NCBI GenBank assembly: GCA_000827265.1
Contig: KN834784.1
Location: forward strand, 169,719 to 233,718
Direction: 5' to 3'
Origin: Collybiopsis luxurians FD-317 M1
Taxonomy: Eukaryota; Basidiomycota; Agaricomycetes; Agaricales; Omphalotaceae
DNA: 64,000 bases
Under the pieces are notes generated by a model. The model was not told the DNA's origin and made no database searches. It was given only the letters and a program-made list of their open reading frames with translations. Position numbers and translations under genes: made by a program. This document shows, one piece after another, positions 32,448 to 43,538 of the stretch. Every line of letters begins with the position of its first letter. The first letter of the stretch is position 1.

Positions 32448-33425
32448 AACGTAAAACAAAGGTGTAGAATTGGTGAAAGTTCTGCTACTCGCATCAGTAT
32501 ACTTGTGTTTCTTGTAGTACTTTTATTTGCATAACTGATGCAACTCTTATCAAGTGTTGCTCTTTATTGGACTTACAGCGGGAAAATAAGAAAGTAGCAA
32601 AGGGAAGGGAGGAGGAAACACCAAGTGAAGGAGTTGCGATGAATGCTACATGCACCGCCGAGAGTTTCGATAGCTTGGTGCCTTCCCTTTCGACGCCACT
32701 TGTTACGCAAGAAGTTACTGCGGTGATATACTGCGAGTTGGTCTAGAGATAACGATACGTTTAGGGCTGGCGTGGATACGTTGGGGAGGTTAGGTGGGAC
32801 CAGATGTTAGCCCGCTGAGTGTCCCGCATGTAAGGAAGGACGTCCCCCAAAAGCTGGAATATCAACGTTCAAACGCGTTGCAAAGATTTTCAGTTAGCTC
32901 TCATATTTGATCTTTTTTTTAATTCTACGGTAGATTTATAAGTTCGCTGGCATATAAAAAAAAAACGTTCAGAGGCGCGTCAGCTTGAGACTGGGCCGCG
33001 GTGAAAACAATGTACTCACGAGTATCTTAATCTTTGATTACGGAGGCTAATCAACCACGGATGACTGAGCGGACATTGCATGCACTAACCTGAGCAGCAT
33101 CCCTGCTTGCAGCTCACGCGTGATGCGACGATGACACCCACCTGTGCACAGGTCGAAAGTGGTGTCATCGTACCAGGTTAGTACTAGAGCATCTCAGAGC
33201 ACTGAGATAGGCAGCTGATCGTATACATTAGGCTAAGCTTAAATTATTCCTGCTGAGACATGGAACTCTGCTTGCTCTTCCTTTCGTCTCGCCAGGTAGG
33301 GTTGTTTTTTTGTCACTCGCACATGTAGTTTTTTTCTCTTACCTTGCTCTTTCTTTCGTCTCACCAGTGCTCTATATTGTTTACGCCACAAAATATACCT
33401 CATTTCCATCTAAATCTCATACGTT
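32448..33425. other. Intergenic with a foldback-related repeat
   Basis: The segment 32820-33020 shares ordered blocks with 35650-35880: tgcaaagattttcagtt, tctcatatttgatc, ctacggta, aggcgcgtc and gggccgcggtgaaaacaatgta. No gene was seen. Confidence 0.45.
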
Positions 33426-34577
33426 ATGTCCGATGGAGCTACTATGTCTACCAAATCACCTGAAGGACCGACACACCTCCCAGAAGAAGAGATTAAGTCT
33501 CTTGAACAGATTGTCCGACAGTACACCCACGGTGAAGTTGAAAAAGTTACGGCAATCGCAAGACTTTCTGTCGAAGCAGCGAAATTCTGTTCAAACCTTA
33601 AAATCCCGTTTGAAGTGTCGGTCATTCTACCATACATTAACGAGATCGAAGTTTTCGAGCAGTCTGAGGACAATGCCGCAAAAAGGGGACAAATTTTTGA
33701 CAAGAGAGCTCGACAAATAGGAGATGACGGGGGCAATGAAGACGATACAGACGAGCTTAAGCAAAACGAAGAGCGGTTTGGTGCAAGAGGTGACCGAGAG
33801 GAAGACGGAAAGGAAGTTGAATCGATTGTTTCCTCGAAAAGGCGTCGAGTTGACAAATCCGAGTTTCGGTGGAATGAAGAATAAGGCCTTGCGGCGTTCC
33901 TTTCCCCCGCTCATAATGCGTTACACCTACAAGTCCAAAAGTACTCCCAGGGTCTCGAAGACGCTCCCAAGGACCTCGACATTGCGCTCAACAAACCATC
34001 TATTCCGAAAGCGCAATGGACCAACGTTCTCCTCGATAACTACGTCGACTTCGACGAGATCCTTAGTTACACCGCAAGTGGTTTCATTGTCGGAGATACG
34101 ACCTTGGAACTCAAAAAACCGAAAGTGGTTTCGAAAGTCAATTCCCATGGTCAATGGATTAATGCGTTCCGAATCTTCGAACAAGCTGTTCTATTCGCGT
34201 TCAAAGGCCGAGAGTTCGAACTGCGTGGATATTGGGAACACGTTAACAACCTCTTTGCCGCGACACATGTCTCATTACACCACAGGGTTATCAACTACGA
34301 TCGGGCAGTCCGTATCCATGTCGGGAGTAGACGCGACACCCTCTTGCATGAAGTCGAAAAGTTCAGCCACATCAAAGTGGCCCATATTGATGACGGAGGG
34401 ATTGCAGTTGTCGAGTCAAGCACGAGAACTAGATTGGGAAGACCTGGACAAAAGCGTAAATTCGAAGTTTGCAGGAATTGGAACTTCAGGTCCTGTACCA
34501 GGGAGAAATGTCTTGAACGACATGCCTGTATCCTTTGTGGGTCCATCGACCATGCCGCAAGAGATTGTCACCACTGA
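33426..34577 (+). pseudogene. Gag-like CCHC zinc-knuckle protein interrupted by one stop codon
   Basis: One frame runs from ATG 33426 to 34577 with a single internal TAA at 33882-33884; both sides read as protein. The N-terminal half is acidic and helical (EEEIKSLEQIVRQYTHGE). After the stop come a conserved core (PAHNALHLQVQKYSQGLEDA, NVLLDNYVDFDEILSYTASG) and a central domain (YWEHVNNLFAATHVSLHHRV). A C-terminal CCCH-like segment (CRNWNFRSCTREKCLERH) and a zinc knuckle (CILCGSIDHAARDC) complete it. Such proteins precede the reverse-transcriptase or recombinase frame in agaricomycete retroelements. No polymerase frame follows here, so this is a relic or an orphaned gag. A 400-codon frame in another register (33724-34926) is a shadow. 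Confidence 0.65.
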
Positions 34578-34579
34578 GG

Positions 34580-35318
34580 GAAGAAAGCAACCTGAGCTTC
34601 CTGCTAGGCCGGCTCGCTCGGTCTTTGCAGTTGAGGCGCACTCGCGAGGCTTTGTAGGTGAAGCATATAGTGAAGACTCTTTGGAGTTGGAAATGGATGG
34701 TTACGTTGGGGAGAGTAGTGTTTTTCTGCCAAGGTATATGAGGGGAATTGGTTGGGAATGGTGTGAACTTCCTCACACCATTGCATATACAGAGGCCAAC
34801 GATCCCTTACCTAGACCACCAGAAGAATTCAGGAACAGAGTTGTGATCGAAACGATCTGTATAAGGCGCCTTATGTTACCTCTCCTTTTATATCTTTCCA
34901 TTTCTGCGCATCTGTACTGTATATGATAGTTTCCTTCAGTTTACTCTCCTGTATACTAGCCCTTTTCCGGAGTGTTATCAATATATGGGGCCTTTCGGGG
35001 TTGCTTTTTTTCTGCTACAGCGAAAGTCTTCTCTGGTTGTTGATTGGCCGCTTGTTAAAAAGGGAGCAGGGAAAGGTTAGCTACAGCCTGAAAGATAAAG
35101 CCCAAATCTGGAAATACTAATATACATACAAGGAAAGCACCCAGGTCAAAGTTTTGGCAAATAAAGATGGATATGATCATAAATATAAGAATTGTTAACA
35201 AGGATCGTATGCGCACTAGGAGATTGTCAACAAAATTTACCATTAGATTGTGCACAATCGAAGGGCCCCCACAGTCGATACAGGCAACAGTAGATTGTTT
35301 ACAAGTATTCTTCCCGTA
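34580..35318. other. Intergenic, with repeat block 35040-35210 and palindromic motifs 35221-35345
   Basis: Positions 35040-35210 repeat 35930-36090 and, more weakly, 37490-37620 (gcagggaaa, tacatacaaggaaa, caggtcaaagttttgg, atggatatg). This is the 3' flank of the duplicated minus-strand gene described below. At 35221-35345 four copies of an ATTGTnnACAA palindrome occur. Confidence 0.45.
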
Positions 35319-35690
35319 TTAGGGTAAATTGTCAACAACGGGTACGTCGAAGGTTGGCTCGTTCTCAATGATCGCGTCCAATGACTCATTGATCTTTGTA
35401 TAAAACTCTCTCGCCTCTTCAATGTCCAATAAGGCGTCAACAGACGAGATTGTAAGCACAGAGCCTAAGCTCCTTTCGAGCACCTTGAGCAGAGCTGAGA
35501 ACCATGAGTGGTACCTTTGATGATGCAATTGAACTGATTCCATTAATGCCGCATAGAAATATGTATTAGGATTCCTCTCCAGCACATACAAAAAGGACCT
35601 GAATGCGAGTTCCATTCTGCGGTATAGTAAAGGAACCTTGCCTGTCTCTGTATATAAGACAACTTCAACATTCAAATGCACTGCAAAGAC
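35319..35690 (-). CDS. Hypothetical helical protein fragment
   Basis: The minus strand is open across a helical sequence (RMELAFRSFLYVLERNPN, SALLKVLERSLGSVLTISSV, LLDIEEAREFYTKINESLDA) ending in PVVDNLP at 35319. The upstream continuation of the frame enters the 35699-35776 foldback, which is unlikely to be coding, so the true 5' part is missing or was displaced by the element. The family is not recognised. Confidence 0.35.
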   Translation of the reverse strand, partial: VFAVHLNVEVVLYTETGKVPLLYRRMELAFRSFLYVLERNPNTYFYAALMESVQLHHQRYHSWFSALLKVLERSLGSVLTISSVDALLDIEEAREFYTKINESLDAIIENEPTFDVPVVDNLP

Positions 35691-35698
35691 TTTTAGTT

Positions 35699-35776
35699 GT
35701 TTCTCACATTTGATTTTTATTAATCTCTGCGGTATTTTTGTACCGTAGAGATTGATAAAAATCAAATGTGAGAAAC
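35699..35776. repeat. Perfect-stem foldback (36-bp arms, 6-nt loop)
   Basis: Left arm 35699-35734 and right arm 35741-35776 are reverse complements at 34 of 36 positions. Both differences would form G-U pairs in RNA of this strand. The loop is tttttg. Flanking sequence recurs at 32870-33020 without the intact right arm. Confidence 0.8.
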
Positions 35777-35954
35777 AAAAAAAGTCCATAGGCGCGTCCG
35801 GTTGAAGCTTTTTAGCTTCCAGCATTTATGACACAGGGCCGCGGTGAAAACAATGTATGCGCCACCAAGATGCCCGCCTCACGAGCATCTCATGATCATT
35901 GCATCACCGCACCCAAATAAACCGCTGGTGAAAAGGGAAGCAGGGAAAAATTAA

Positions 35955-36452
35955 CTACAGCCTGGGAAAGATAAAGCAAAAATTTACATACAAGGAAAAC
36001 ACGCAGGTCAAAGTTTTGGAGTCTGGCCCAGATCCTGGCAAATGGATGTGGATATGGATGTTATTATTATTTATGCCATAATTGTTTTGGGGGCCAACTT
36101 CGTGTCGAGTCGTGTAGGAGTTGTGATGGTCCGAGTCAATGGTTTGATTCCTACCGACACTGCTTATCGTACCACCCGATATGTTGGTACGGCGTGAGCT
36201 ACGATGGTGAGAGGTCTCCTCGGTATCTTGGGTTCGAGCAACGTCAGATGTTGGATTGGCATGAGTGTAGGTGCTACGGCGTTGAGATATCTGGTGGATG
36301 GATCCAGACGGTGAGTCAGACCGGATGTTAACATTCATTTTGCGCATACTTACCGACTCTGCTGGTTCAAAGTTTGTGAATTCTCCTCCTCGGCTCCCTG
36401 GGAGGCGGCGGCGGGAATTCGGCCATCTATCAGCCTCATTAAATGCACTCAT
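35955..36452 (-). CDS. Hypothetical low-complexity Ser/His/Asn-rich protein
   Basis: ATG is at 36452-36450 and TAG at 35955-35957. The frame is open throughout, but a strong donor (gtaagtatgcgc) after PAES and an acceptor (acgccgtag) may remove an intron of about 75 bp. The product is basic at the start (RWPNSRRRLPGSRGGEFTNF) and then rich in Ser, Thr, His and Asn (NNNNIHIHIHLPGSGPDSK). No domain or membrane segment is visible except a hydrophobic end that may be intron-derived. A decayed paralogue lies at 37550-37960. Function is unknown. Confidence 0.45.
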   Translation of the reverse strand: MSAFNEADRWPNSRRRLPGSRGGEFTNFEPAESVSMRKMNVNIRSDSPSGSIHQISQRRSTYTHANPTSDVARTQDTEETSHHRSSRRTNISGGTISSVGRNQTIDSDHHNSYTTRHEVGPQNNYGINNNNIHIHIHLPGSGPDSKTLTCVFSLYVNFCFIFPRL

Positions 36453-36679
36453 AATTGCGCCTGGTGCTCCTTAGCCACGAGCACGGGTCAAAGTTCGGTA
36501 AGCAAGGTTCAAGGGCTTATAGACTAGGCAGATGAGTGCGTGTAGACAAAAGTTGGGCTAGTTACAAAGAAGCGAGGGATCAGAGAAGAGTACCTTCGTG
36601 AGCGGACTTGAAATACGAAGGCGCCTGTAATGACATATTTGATCACATAGCTGTTCTCTGATAAGGTTCGAAACAAAAT

Positions 36680-36995
36680 AAAACAAGCATCCTGTACAAG
36701 AGCTGTAGAGCGCTAAAACGAGTCCACCTCGTGTACATGTGGAAAGATTTAGCTCTGCATCCTTCTCGGAAGGAAATTTCCTCGTTCCTCGGCTTCTTTG
36801 CATTGAAGTACCAGCACGTTAGACGTGTATCTAAGACTCAGGTCGTGGTGAGTGCTTTTATTTTTGAACTAGAAAGCGTCCCGAGAACGACCCAACTACA
36901 TACCAACTTTCAATTCTAAAGTCATCATTTGCAGTTGGAAGTTGGGAGCAAGTTTGGTAACAGGACAGAAGGAGATGTGTATTGGTGGAGCTGAG
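36680..36995 (+). CDS. Hypothetical small helical protein, copy 1 (5' part broken or missing)
   Basis: An exon with SILYKSCRALKRVHLVYMWK and DLALHPSRKEISSFLGFF is followed by a donor (gtgagtgc). A phase-matched acceptor (atttgcag) leads to a short last exon ending in a TGA near 36990. The same exon plan is found at 38105-38510 (ESILYKSCEALKRGFLAWKD). In this copy a TAA lies in frame just upstream of the shared block, so it is either missing an exon edge or dead. It is divergent from the 35955-36452 gene. Confidence 0.35.
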
Positions 36996-37549
36996 CTTCG
37001 ATACCTCAAAGTAGGCATCACCGGCCTACAGAAAACAATAATCTGTGCTGTTCGTCGTCAATATATTCCGTGGTCCTCGTTCTCATTCGAGAAATGCGCC
37101 GTCCAAGACACATGGCTAGCTACACCTCTAGCTATACTGTTAGGTACAACGGTATTAGGAGAGCAATACATCCGTGACGCCCCTATGTACTCGCTTTCAT
37201 AGTGCTCAAGAGGAGTGGGTTTCTGGCAGGCGTCGCGCTGCCAGCAGGTAGTCAAAACTAATAATAATTTTATTACGCAGGCCGCCAGTGAGAACTGGAT
37301 TGCTACAAGGATGAGTATAGAGGGGGGTCTCTATCTTATAGTCACTGAAAGATAGTTAAGAGAAAGCGAGAATAAAACGGTCGCGGTGATACGAATGACA
37401 TACGCCCCCGAGTGTTCCATATCAGGTACATCTCATCATCACTGAATCACCGCGCCCAAATAAACCGCTAATATGGATGAACGCACGAAAGATCTCTTAA
37501 GTTAAGTACATCCGATTCGACAACTTCAAGATATATACATGGAAAACAC

Positions 37550-37960
37550 CCAAGTTACGGTTTTGGAATCTAGCCCGGATCCGAAATGGATGTGAACGTG
37601 GATATTGATACCATAGTTATTCTGAACAATGTCGTTGTGTTTTTTTGGGAGGCACGATTTGTACTGATGGTTTGATACCCGTCGACACTACTTATGTAGG
37701 TTTGCGGCTGCGATGGGAGGTCTATATAGAATCTTGGGACAGAGAAAATCATATGTTCGACGATACGTTCGGCAGGGAGTTAGGCCTGGCGCGAGTGTTC
37801 GGGCGTTGATACATCTGGTGAATGGATTTAAACCAGATGTGAGTGGCTGGAATAGAATTTTAGGCATGCCGATTCTGCTGGTTCGAAGCTTTCCAATCCT
37901 CCGCGAATCCTTGGATGACGGGGATTTAGCCATCTATTGGCCTTCCCAGCCCAGATGCAC
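37550..37960 (-). pseudogene. Decayed paralogue of the 35955-36452 gene
   Basis: Blocks match in order on the minus strand: the start region with FEDW/FAED-like sequence, the IHQM/IHQI block, NYGINIHVHIHFGSGLDSK and a TWVFSMYIS end. At least three stop codons or shifts break the frame. The intron donor has become gc. It is part of a tandem duplication of about 2 kb. Confidence 0.6.
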
Positions 37961-38104
37961 TCATGGTGCCCCCTGGCACTCCGTCGAAGCGCGGGCACTG
38001 GTTAAGACCGGGTAGACAAAGCTGAAGGGGCTTATAAAATTGGTAGATGAATACAGAGGGAGGATTTGGCAAGCTACAGCCGAGTAACCAAAGAACGGGG
38101 CATC

Positions 38105-38510
38105 TGATCAGAGTATCTGAGAGCGTTAGATGCGAAGGCGCTTGAGTTGACACTGATCGCTCGCACGAACAATACAGCTATCGTCCAAATCAGTGAAAGC
38201 ATCCTGTACAAGAGCTGTGAAGCCCTGAAACGAGGCTTCCTGGCATGGAAGGACCTGGCTCGAAAATGTCCCACCTTTGCTCCGCTCCTCAGCTTCTTTG
38301 AACTTTATATTTCCGTTAAGGTATATACGTATTAGCATGATGAGCTTCGCGTCTGATATTTAATCATGGCCAGTAGCTTTTAGTTCTGATACCAAAGCAT
38401 GAAAGCTTGCAAGATTTAATCAAACCTTGTCATTCACAGTTGAGAGCAAGTCGAGTGATGGGGACACAGATGTGCACAGGTGAAGGACCTTCATTACCTT
38501 ATCCGGTCTT
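38105..38510 (+). CDS. Hypothetical small helical protein, copy 2
   Basis: After a likely acceptor (ctgatcag, near 38112) the frame is open through LRALDAKALELTLIARTNNT and SESILYKSCEALKRGFLAWK to a donor at about 38322 (gtatatac). A last exon begins after cattcacag (about 38440). A TATA-like cttataaaat lies at about 38029-38038. The block ESILYKSC-ALKR-WKDLA is shared with copy 1. The 5' exon with the start codon was not resolved; the family is not recognised. Confidence 0.35.
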
Positions 38511-38997
38511 CGTCCTCAATTTTAGAAACGAGACACATAAAACTTAGGGCAAATCACAGGTGTCTCAACTATTTCACCTAAGCTGTTCGTACTTTTCCTT
38601 CCAGGGATATTCGGAATAATGGAAAAAAATGAGCTATTTATTCCAAAAATGACAGCTATCGCAGCCTACACGTCAAATGAGGGCAGACAAAATGGGATTA
38701 TAAATCGATGGCTTGTCAAAGCTCCCAGATGGAAAGTGGATGGTTCAAAAGAGCCAAGAAATAATACCGGCGTTGAGAGCGGTGAAAAGTAACTGGCGCT
38801 AAAGTCGATCAAAAAAATCTATCTTACGTGATATTAGCGCTAAAGTGGACGCGCCAACGTGATAAGCGGCCAAGACAAAAGCATTTTGAATTTGTTTCTT
38901 TCACTCGTTCAGTTCTGAAAGCCACTCAAGCTCGATCCTCCTCTTGAATCTTCCTAGCTCGTTCATCTGTGATATCTGGAGACAAGCGTATACAACA
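38340..38997. other. Intergenic; promoter side of the MYND gene
   Basis: Beyond the last exon of the small helical gene nothing coding is seen. A short direct repeat (ctggcgctaaagt / ttagcgctaaagt) occurs at about 38792-38852, and a CT-rich stretch precedes the MYND gene start. Confidence 0.4.
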
Positions 38998-41076
38998 ATG
39001 GGAAAGAAGTCGAAGAAATCTAAAAAATCGGGCAAGGTGCGCGTATAATCTAAGCAAGCGACTCACCGTCAAACTTATTTATCCCACAGAAAAACAAAGG
39101 GAAGAAAGCTCAGCAGTCTTACGAGGATAACTTCGATCCGCAAGAATACCTGGCCGAGATATTCGACTACCTGAAGCGACACTCTCCGTCGACCAAAGAT
39201 TTCTTGCCTCCACCTGTGGCGGTCGATGATAAAGCCTTTGACTTGATTGAAAACCTTCAATTAGAGGTATCCGACTGGCTCGACGGCTGTCTCTGCGACG
39301 AGGATTATGAAGACTATGTATTTGATACCTTTTTGGAGTTTATACACCGCGACTGGCCGCATTTGTGGAAATGGCTCGACGCAATCCTTCGGGCTTCTTG
39401 GGCCGCAATTCCACCTATTGATCCCGGCCTTTCTATCGATGAACAAACTATTCGAGCACAATGCCACTTTCGACGAGACGATCTTGCCTGGCTCACTATG
39501 AAGTTGTTTAGTCATATCTTACAAACTTCTCGGCAAACTTTTAGGGCCGACTCTGTGAAGGATACTCTCACTGTCTTCTCAGAGTCGCCTGGATTTCACT
39601 TTGTTCTCGCTAGAACGTGGATCGCAGCCGCAGAGTGGAAGTATGGAGATGTCTATTCCCAATCTGTCGCCGGAGGTGTTTTCGATTATGCGAGTGATGT
39701 CAAGGCACTGGATGAGGACTCGGCTCGACTCCTAGCTCTCGCTCTCAAAGATTCATTCACCGAAGACGGTATGTCTTTTAATAGCTTTATCGCTAGCCGT
39801 ATCTCCACGGTTCAGCAAAAATTTGGTACCATTCATACGATATCAAGTGGTGAGGTTATGCACAAGGAGATCAGGTACATTCTCGATGCATTTTCCTATG
39901 TTACCCAGTACTGTGAGGATGTGTTTCGCGACACGTTGCGCCCAGGGAACATGGGTATGTTTTCATGTTTCATGCAGTTGCTTTCCAAGGTCAACGACCA
40001 GTCCTTGAAATGGGAGGAGATAGCGGTGGAATCGTCTCGCTTCAACTGTCTTCGTCATCTCTATGGCTACTTTGAACGTTGCTTCAAAGATGCCCCCTGG
40101 TGGATTGAAAAAGCGATTTCAGAAGGGTTTTTGCATGCTCTTGCTAGAACTGCTGTATTGCTTCGTCACCCTCGCGAGAATAATGATTATGACGGAAAGA
40201 CGGAGAGAGCCGCAACACCATTCTACGAGATCATCCCGAGGATCCTCAACACAATTCGTCTCTATATGATCTACCCTGGCATTGCGAACAAAGTTGTTTC
40301 GGCGGTCGAAAGGATTAACAAGGATAAAGAACTTTCCTTGATCTTTTTTCGGAATGGTCTTCGTATCGGGGCAGAGTGGCAAGCGATAGAAGAGGTAGTA
40401 TCCAAAGAGTATAACATCACAATGAGAGAGGTTTCGCGTTTGCAGAACTACGAATCTGCATGTTCCAACAAAGCGGTAAGTGATGATCTGAAAGGGCTCC
40501 TTCTCAATGTACTTACTGTCTATCTGTGCAGTGTGTCTCGAAGAAACGACTTATTGAGCACAAGATGTGTTCGAAATGCCATGTCACCTACTATTGCTCC
40601 AAGGAGTGCCAACAGAAGCACTGGGCGGCGCACAAGAGGGACTGTAAAAAACATGTCGCGAAGCAACAGGGTAGGTTTATTTCATACCTGCACGCGTCGC
40701 CGCAAAACCTTTCGCTCACATGATTCTTGTCCATCTTTTTGTATATACAGAAGGCTATGCTCCTGCCATCTCCGACTTTGACAAGGCGTATATTCGGGCA
40801 ACGATAACTCAAGACTCTGACGTTCACCTCTCGGATACCATAATGACACTCATCATGCAATTTGGTCTCGAGCTGAAGGACAGTTCGACCAAGGCGGAAA
40901 AGGTGGTTGTCACTGTTGATTATAGGGTCTCGCCATGCTTAGTCACAGTCGGAAACGAGAATTCTGTACCGCCTGAGTATAGAGCGGAAGTGCTGCGATG
41001 TACGACCAATTCGGTCCTGTGTGGAATCATCCCGGAGGCGGAGAAAAAGGCGGGGTATTACATCAAGGACGTCTAG
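38998..41076 (+). CDS. MYND zinc-finger protein, 4 exons, 629 residues
   Basis: Exons are 38998-39036, 39090-40475, 40532-40670 and 40751-41076 (1890 nt, phases consistent). The start is lysine-rich (MGKKSKKSKKSGK), perhaps nuclear. About 450 mostly helical residues follow without a named domain (e.g. FLEFIHRDWPHLWKWLDAIL). Exon 3 encodes the zinc finger: CVSKKRLIEHKMCSKCHVTY, then YCSKECQQKHWAAHKRDC, matching CxxC...YCSxxCQxxxWxxHKxxC. The first Cys pair is spaced C-x4-C across the intron rather than C-x2-C. The last 110 residues are mixed. MYND fingers bind proline-rich partners; large families of such proteins of unknown role occur in agaricomycetes. Confidence in the gene is high, in the role low. 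Confidence 0.85.
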
Positions 41077-41527
41077 ATTTTCGAGTCATATATGAACTTC
41101 AATTTAATCAAGTATCCATCAGTATAAGGGAATCAAGAGTCATCAAATGAACGAGTATAAGCCGTTGAGTGTATCCTCCGACCAAATCTTCTGAGGACTG
41201 CGGGAACGGAAAGGTGTGCTATTTGGACCTGAAAGGACCGCACCGCCAATACTCATGTCAGGAGAACGTTACTAACAGCGCGCACGCGCGTACTGCTTTC
41301 AACTGAGATCTTTCAGGACTTCTGCTACGTGTACCTTCAATGGTGTATAATCTACAGCTTCAAGCATCTGTACCGATTAGTCTTCTGTAAGCCGTCTCAG
41401 TATACGGTGATGTTTGTTAATGAGGAAAGCACCAGTCCTTTTGCAACCTCCTCCCTCCCTTGCTTCACCCTATAAACATACACACATTTGTGCCCTAAGC
41501 GTCTGGTTCTGTACACCTATTACAAGC
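41077..41527. other. Intergenic between MYND and kinase genes
   Basis: No gene was seen. A GC-rich ncgcgcacgcgcg run lies at about 41278-41290. Confidence 0.4.
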
Positions 41528-43538
41528 ATGGGCATCTGGACAGCAGAAGATAGTAACCTACTGTCCCAATCAAACTCGCAGGCGATGAACTTCGATAGAA
41601 GAGAACCGGAATTACACCATTCTCCCTCACAGCGGAAAGGTATGTACTACGACCGAATTGCCCGCTTGCTGCTGCACTGACCTTAGCTCTTCTGAGGCGT
41701 ACAAGGGGGAGGAGTTCTCATATTATTCCACACCCTCATCCTCCTTATTCTGATTTTGGTCATCTTACAACGAAAAGCTTGCAAATTCCATCGACTGGGT
41801 CTGAATCATTTTTAGAGGTCGGAACAAGCACCGACTCGGAGGTCCAACGGAGAGATGGAAAATCATCTGAGGCGCTTCCAGCTGATCAAAATGGTGAAGA
41901 AAATCTTCCTACAGGTCAGTTCGTCATTTTGATTCGATGATCGACAGTTTATGATGCTGAAGATTTCAGCATTGCACTCCATTCCCCACTCTCATGAACT
42001 CATTGCGGCGGATATTCGAAGAGCTTTGCTTTGGGACGAGGGAGCAATGATTAACTGGTTAAATGACATTCTCAAGGGACCGGGCAAGAGCGATACCGGG
42101 CATTCAGCAGAGCAAGTGATAGACGTGCTACAGCTGGCAAGTGCTTTCAAGTCTTGTTGCAGATGCAGCGGTGAAAGACTCATTGTTTGTGATTAAGGAA
42201 CTGGATTATGATGCAGGTTTTGTCGAGTCGGTGGACCTGGAGGAATGCTTCCTTTGTGAGAGGGGAAAAGTATATCGTAGGCGGTGTCTGCGATTGCTTC
42301 GCCACCTTTCGAATAAGTATCAGATTATTCCAGCTTCACTAACAGTTCGTGATGTTGCGCGCGATGGTCGAACTCCCGTGGGTGGGGGAGGTTTTGCTGT
42401 GAGTTCATCCATTGATCTGTCAGGACTCGTATGCTGATGTGATGTAATTTTGCGCTTGCTCTGTAAGGATATATGGCATGGCACGATGGGAGACCAACAC
42501 GTGTGTTTGAAAGTTCTTAGGCTGGTCATTGAACCAGATGAGAAAGTTCGCAAGAAGATCCGTAAAGTAAGCCTGGCGTTTCATTTCGCTGTTCGACGCT
42601 CACCGGAAACATCAGCAATTTTGCAATGAAGCACTTTTATGGCGACAACTCAGACATCCAAATATCCTTCCTTTACTAGGTGTAAATGAAGAGCTCTTTC
42701 ACCCTTCCTTCTGCCTCATATCTCCCTGGATGACGAATAAAGATATCATTTCCTTCCTCAAATGGAATCCTGAACATAATCGTCACAGAGTCGTGCGTGT
42801 TATAATTTCTCTGAAAAAGTAAATCCTCATCACTCATCTGTCAACTCAGCTCTCAGAGGTTGCGGCAGGTTTGGCCTACCTTCATTCGAGAAGCCCTCCT
42901 ATCATCCATGGAGACATCCGAGGGGTTTGTCCATTCTGATTGATTATACCGCAAGGTGCTAATAACTCATGTTCCATACGACCCTCCAGGCCAATGTTTT
43001 AGTTACAGATGATCTTCGGTGTTGCCTAGCAGACTTTGGCTTGGCCTTAGTCACTGCTGAATCTCGGTCATGGTCCACTGCAACAACGAGCACGATGAAG
43101 GGAGCAACACGCTGGATGGCTCCCGAACTTATCATTTCAAGAAATTCAACAATGTTGCCCAACTCAAACGACGCCTCAAGGGATATCTATGCTTTTGGAT
43201 GCACAATCGTTGAGGTAAGTTGCTTCGTCCAAATCCAGCAAGTAGCAAACCTCACCTTCCCCGAGATTCTGACACTACAGGTGCCTTTCCATAATAGGAG
43301 AAACGACGCTGCCGTTTTATATAGTTTAATCAAAGGCGAACGTCCTCCTCGTCCTCAAACAATGTGGTGTACAGATGCCATATGGAAGCTCATAAATCGT
43401 TGCTGGGCGGATGACCCTGCTGCTCGCCCGAAAGCTTTTGCAGTCCACAGAACCTTGATCGACGGCTCTCAAGCCTCACAGGCAAGGGAAGATAGCGATT
43501 GCAACGTCTATTCTGAGTCATTTATTGAGTTGTTCTAG
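41528..43538 (+). CDS. TKL-type protein kinase with an apparent +1 frameshift before the kinase domain
   Basis: Exons start with 41528-41639, 41687-41914 and 41970 onward. The kinase domain spans about 42330-43480: glycine loop VGGGGFADIWHG, Lys in VCLKVLRL, RHPNILPLLGV, catalytic loop HGDIRGANVLV, ADFGLAL and WMAPEL, then DIYAFGCTIVE and PPRPQTMWCTDAIW. All key residues are present, so the domain should be active. Just upstream, at about 42131-42140, the frame moves by +1 (from AEQVIDVLQ to VLSSLVADAA) and I find no intron that explains it. This is a sequence error, a mutation or an unusual splice. The family is the expanded agaricomycete TKL group. It lies 0.9 kb before a related tandem-kinase gene. 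Confidence 0.75.

Noticed and set aside
33724..34926. A 400-codon plus-strand frame
   Set aside because: It overlaps the gag-like frame in another register; the latter has zinc knuckles and family blocks, while this one has no pattern.
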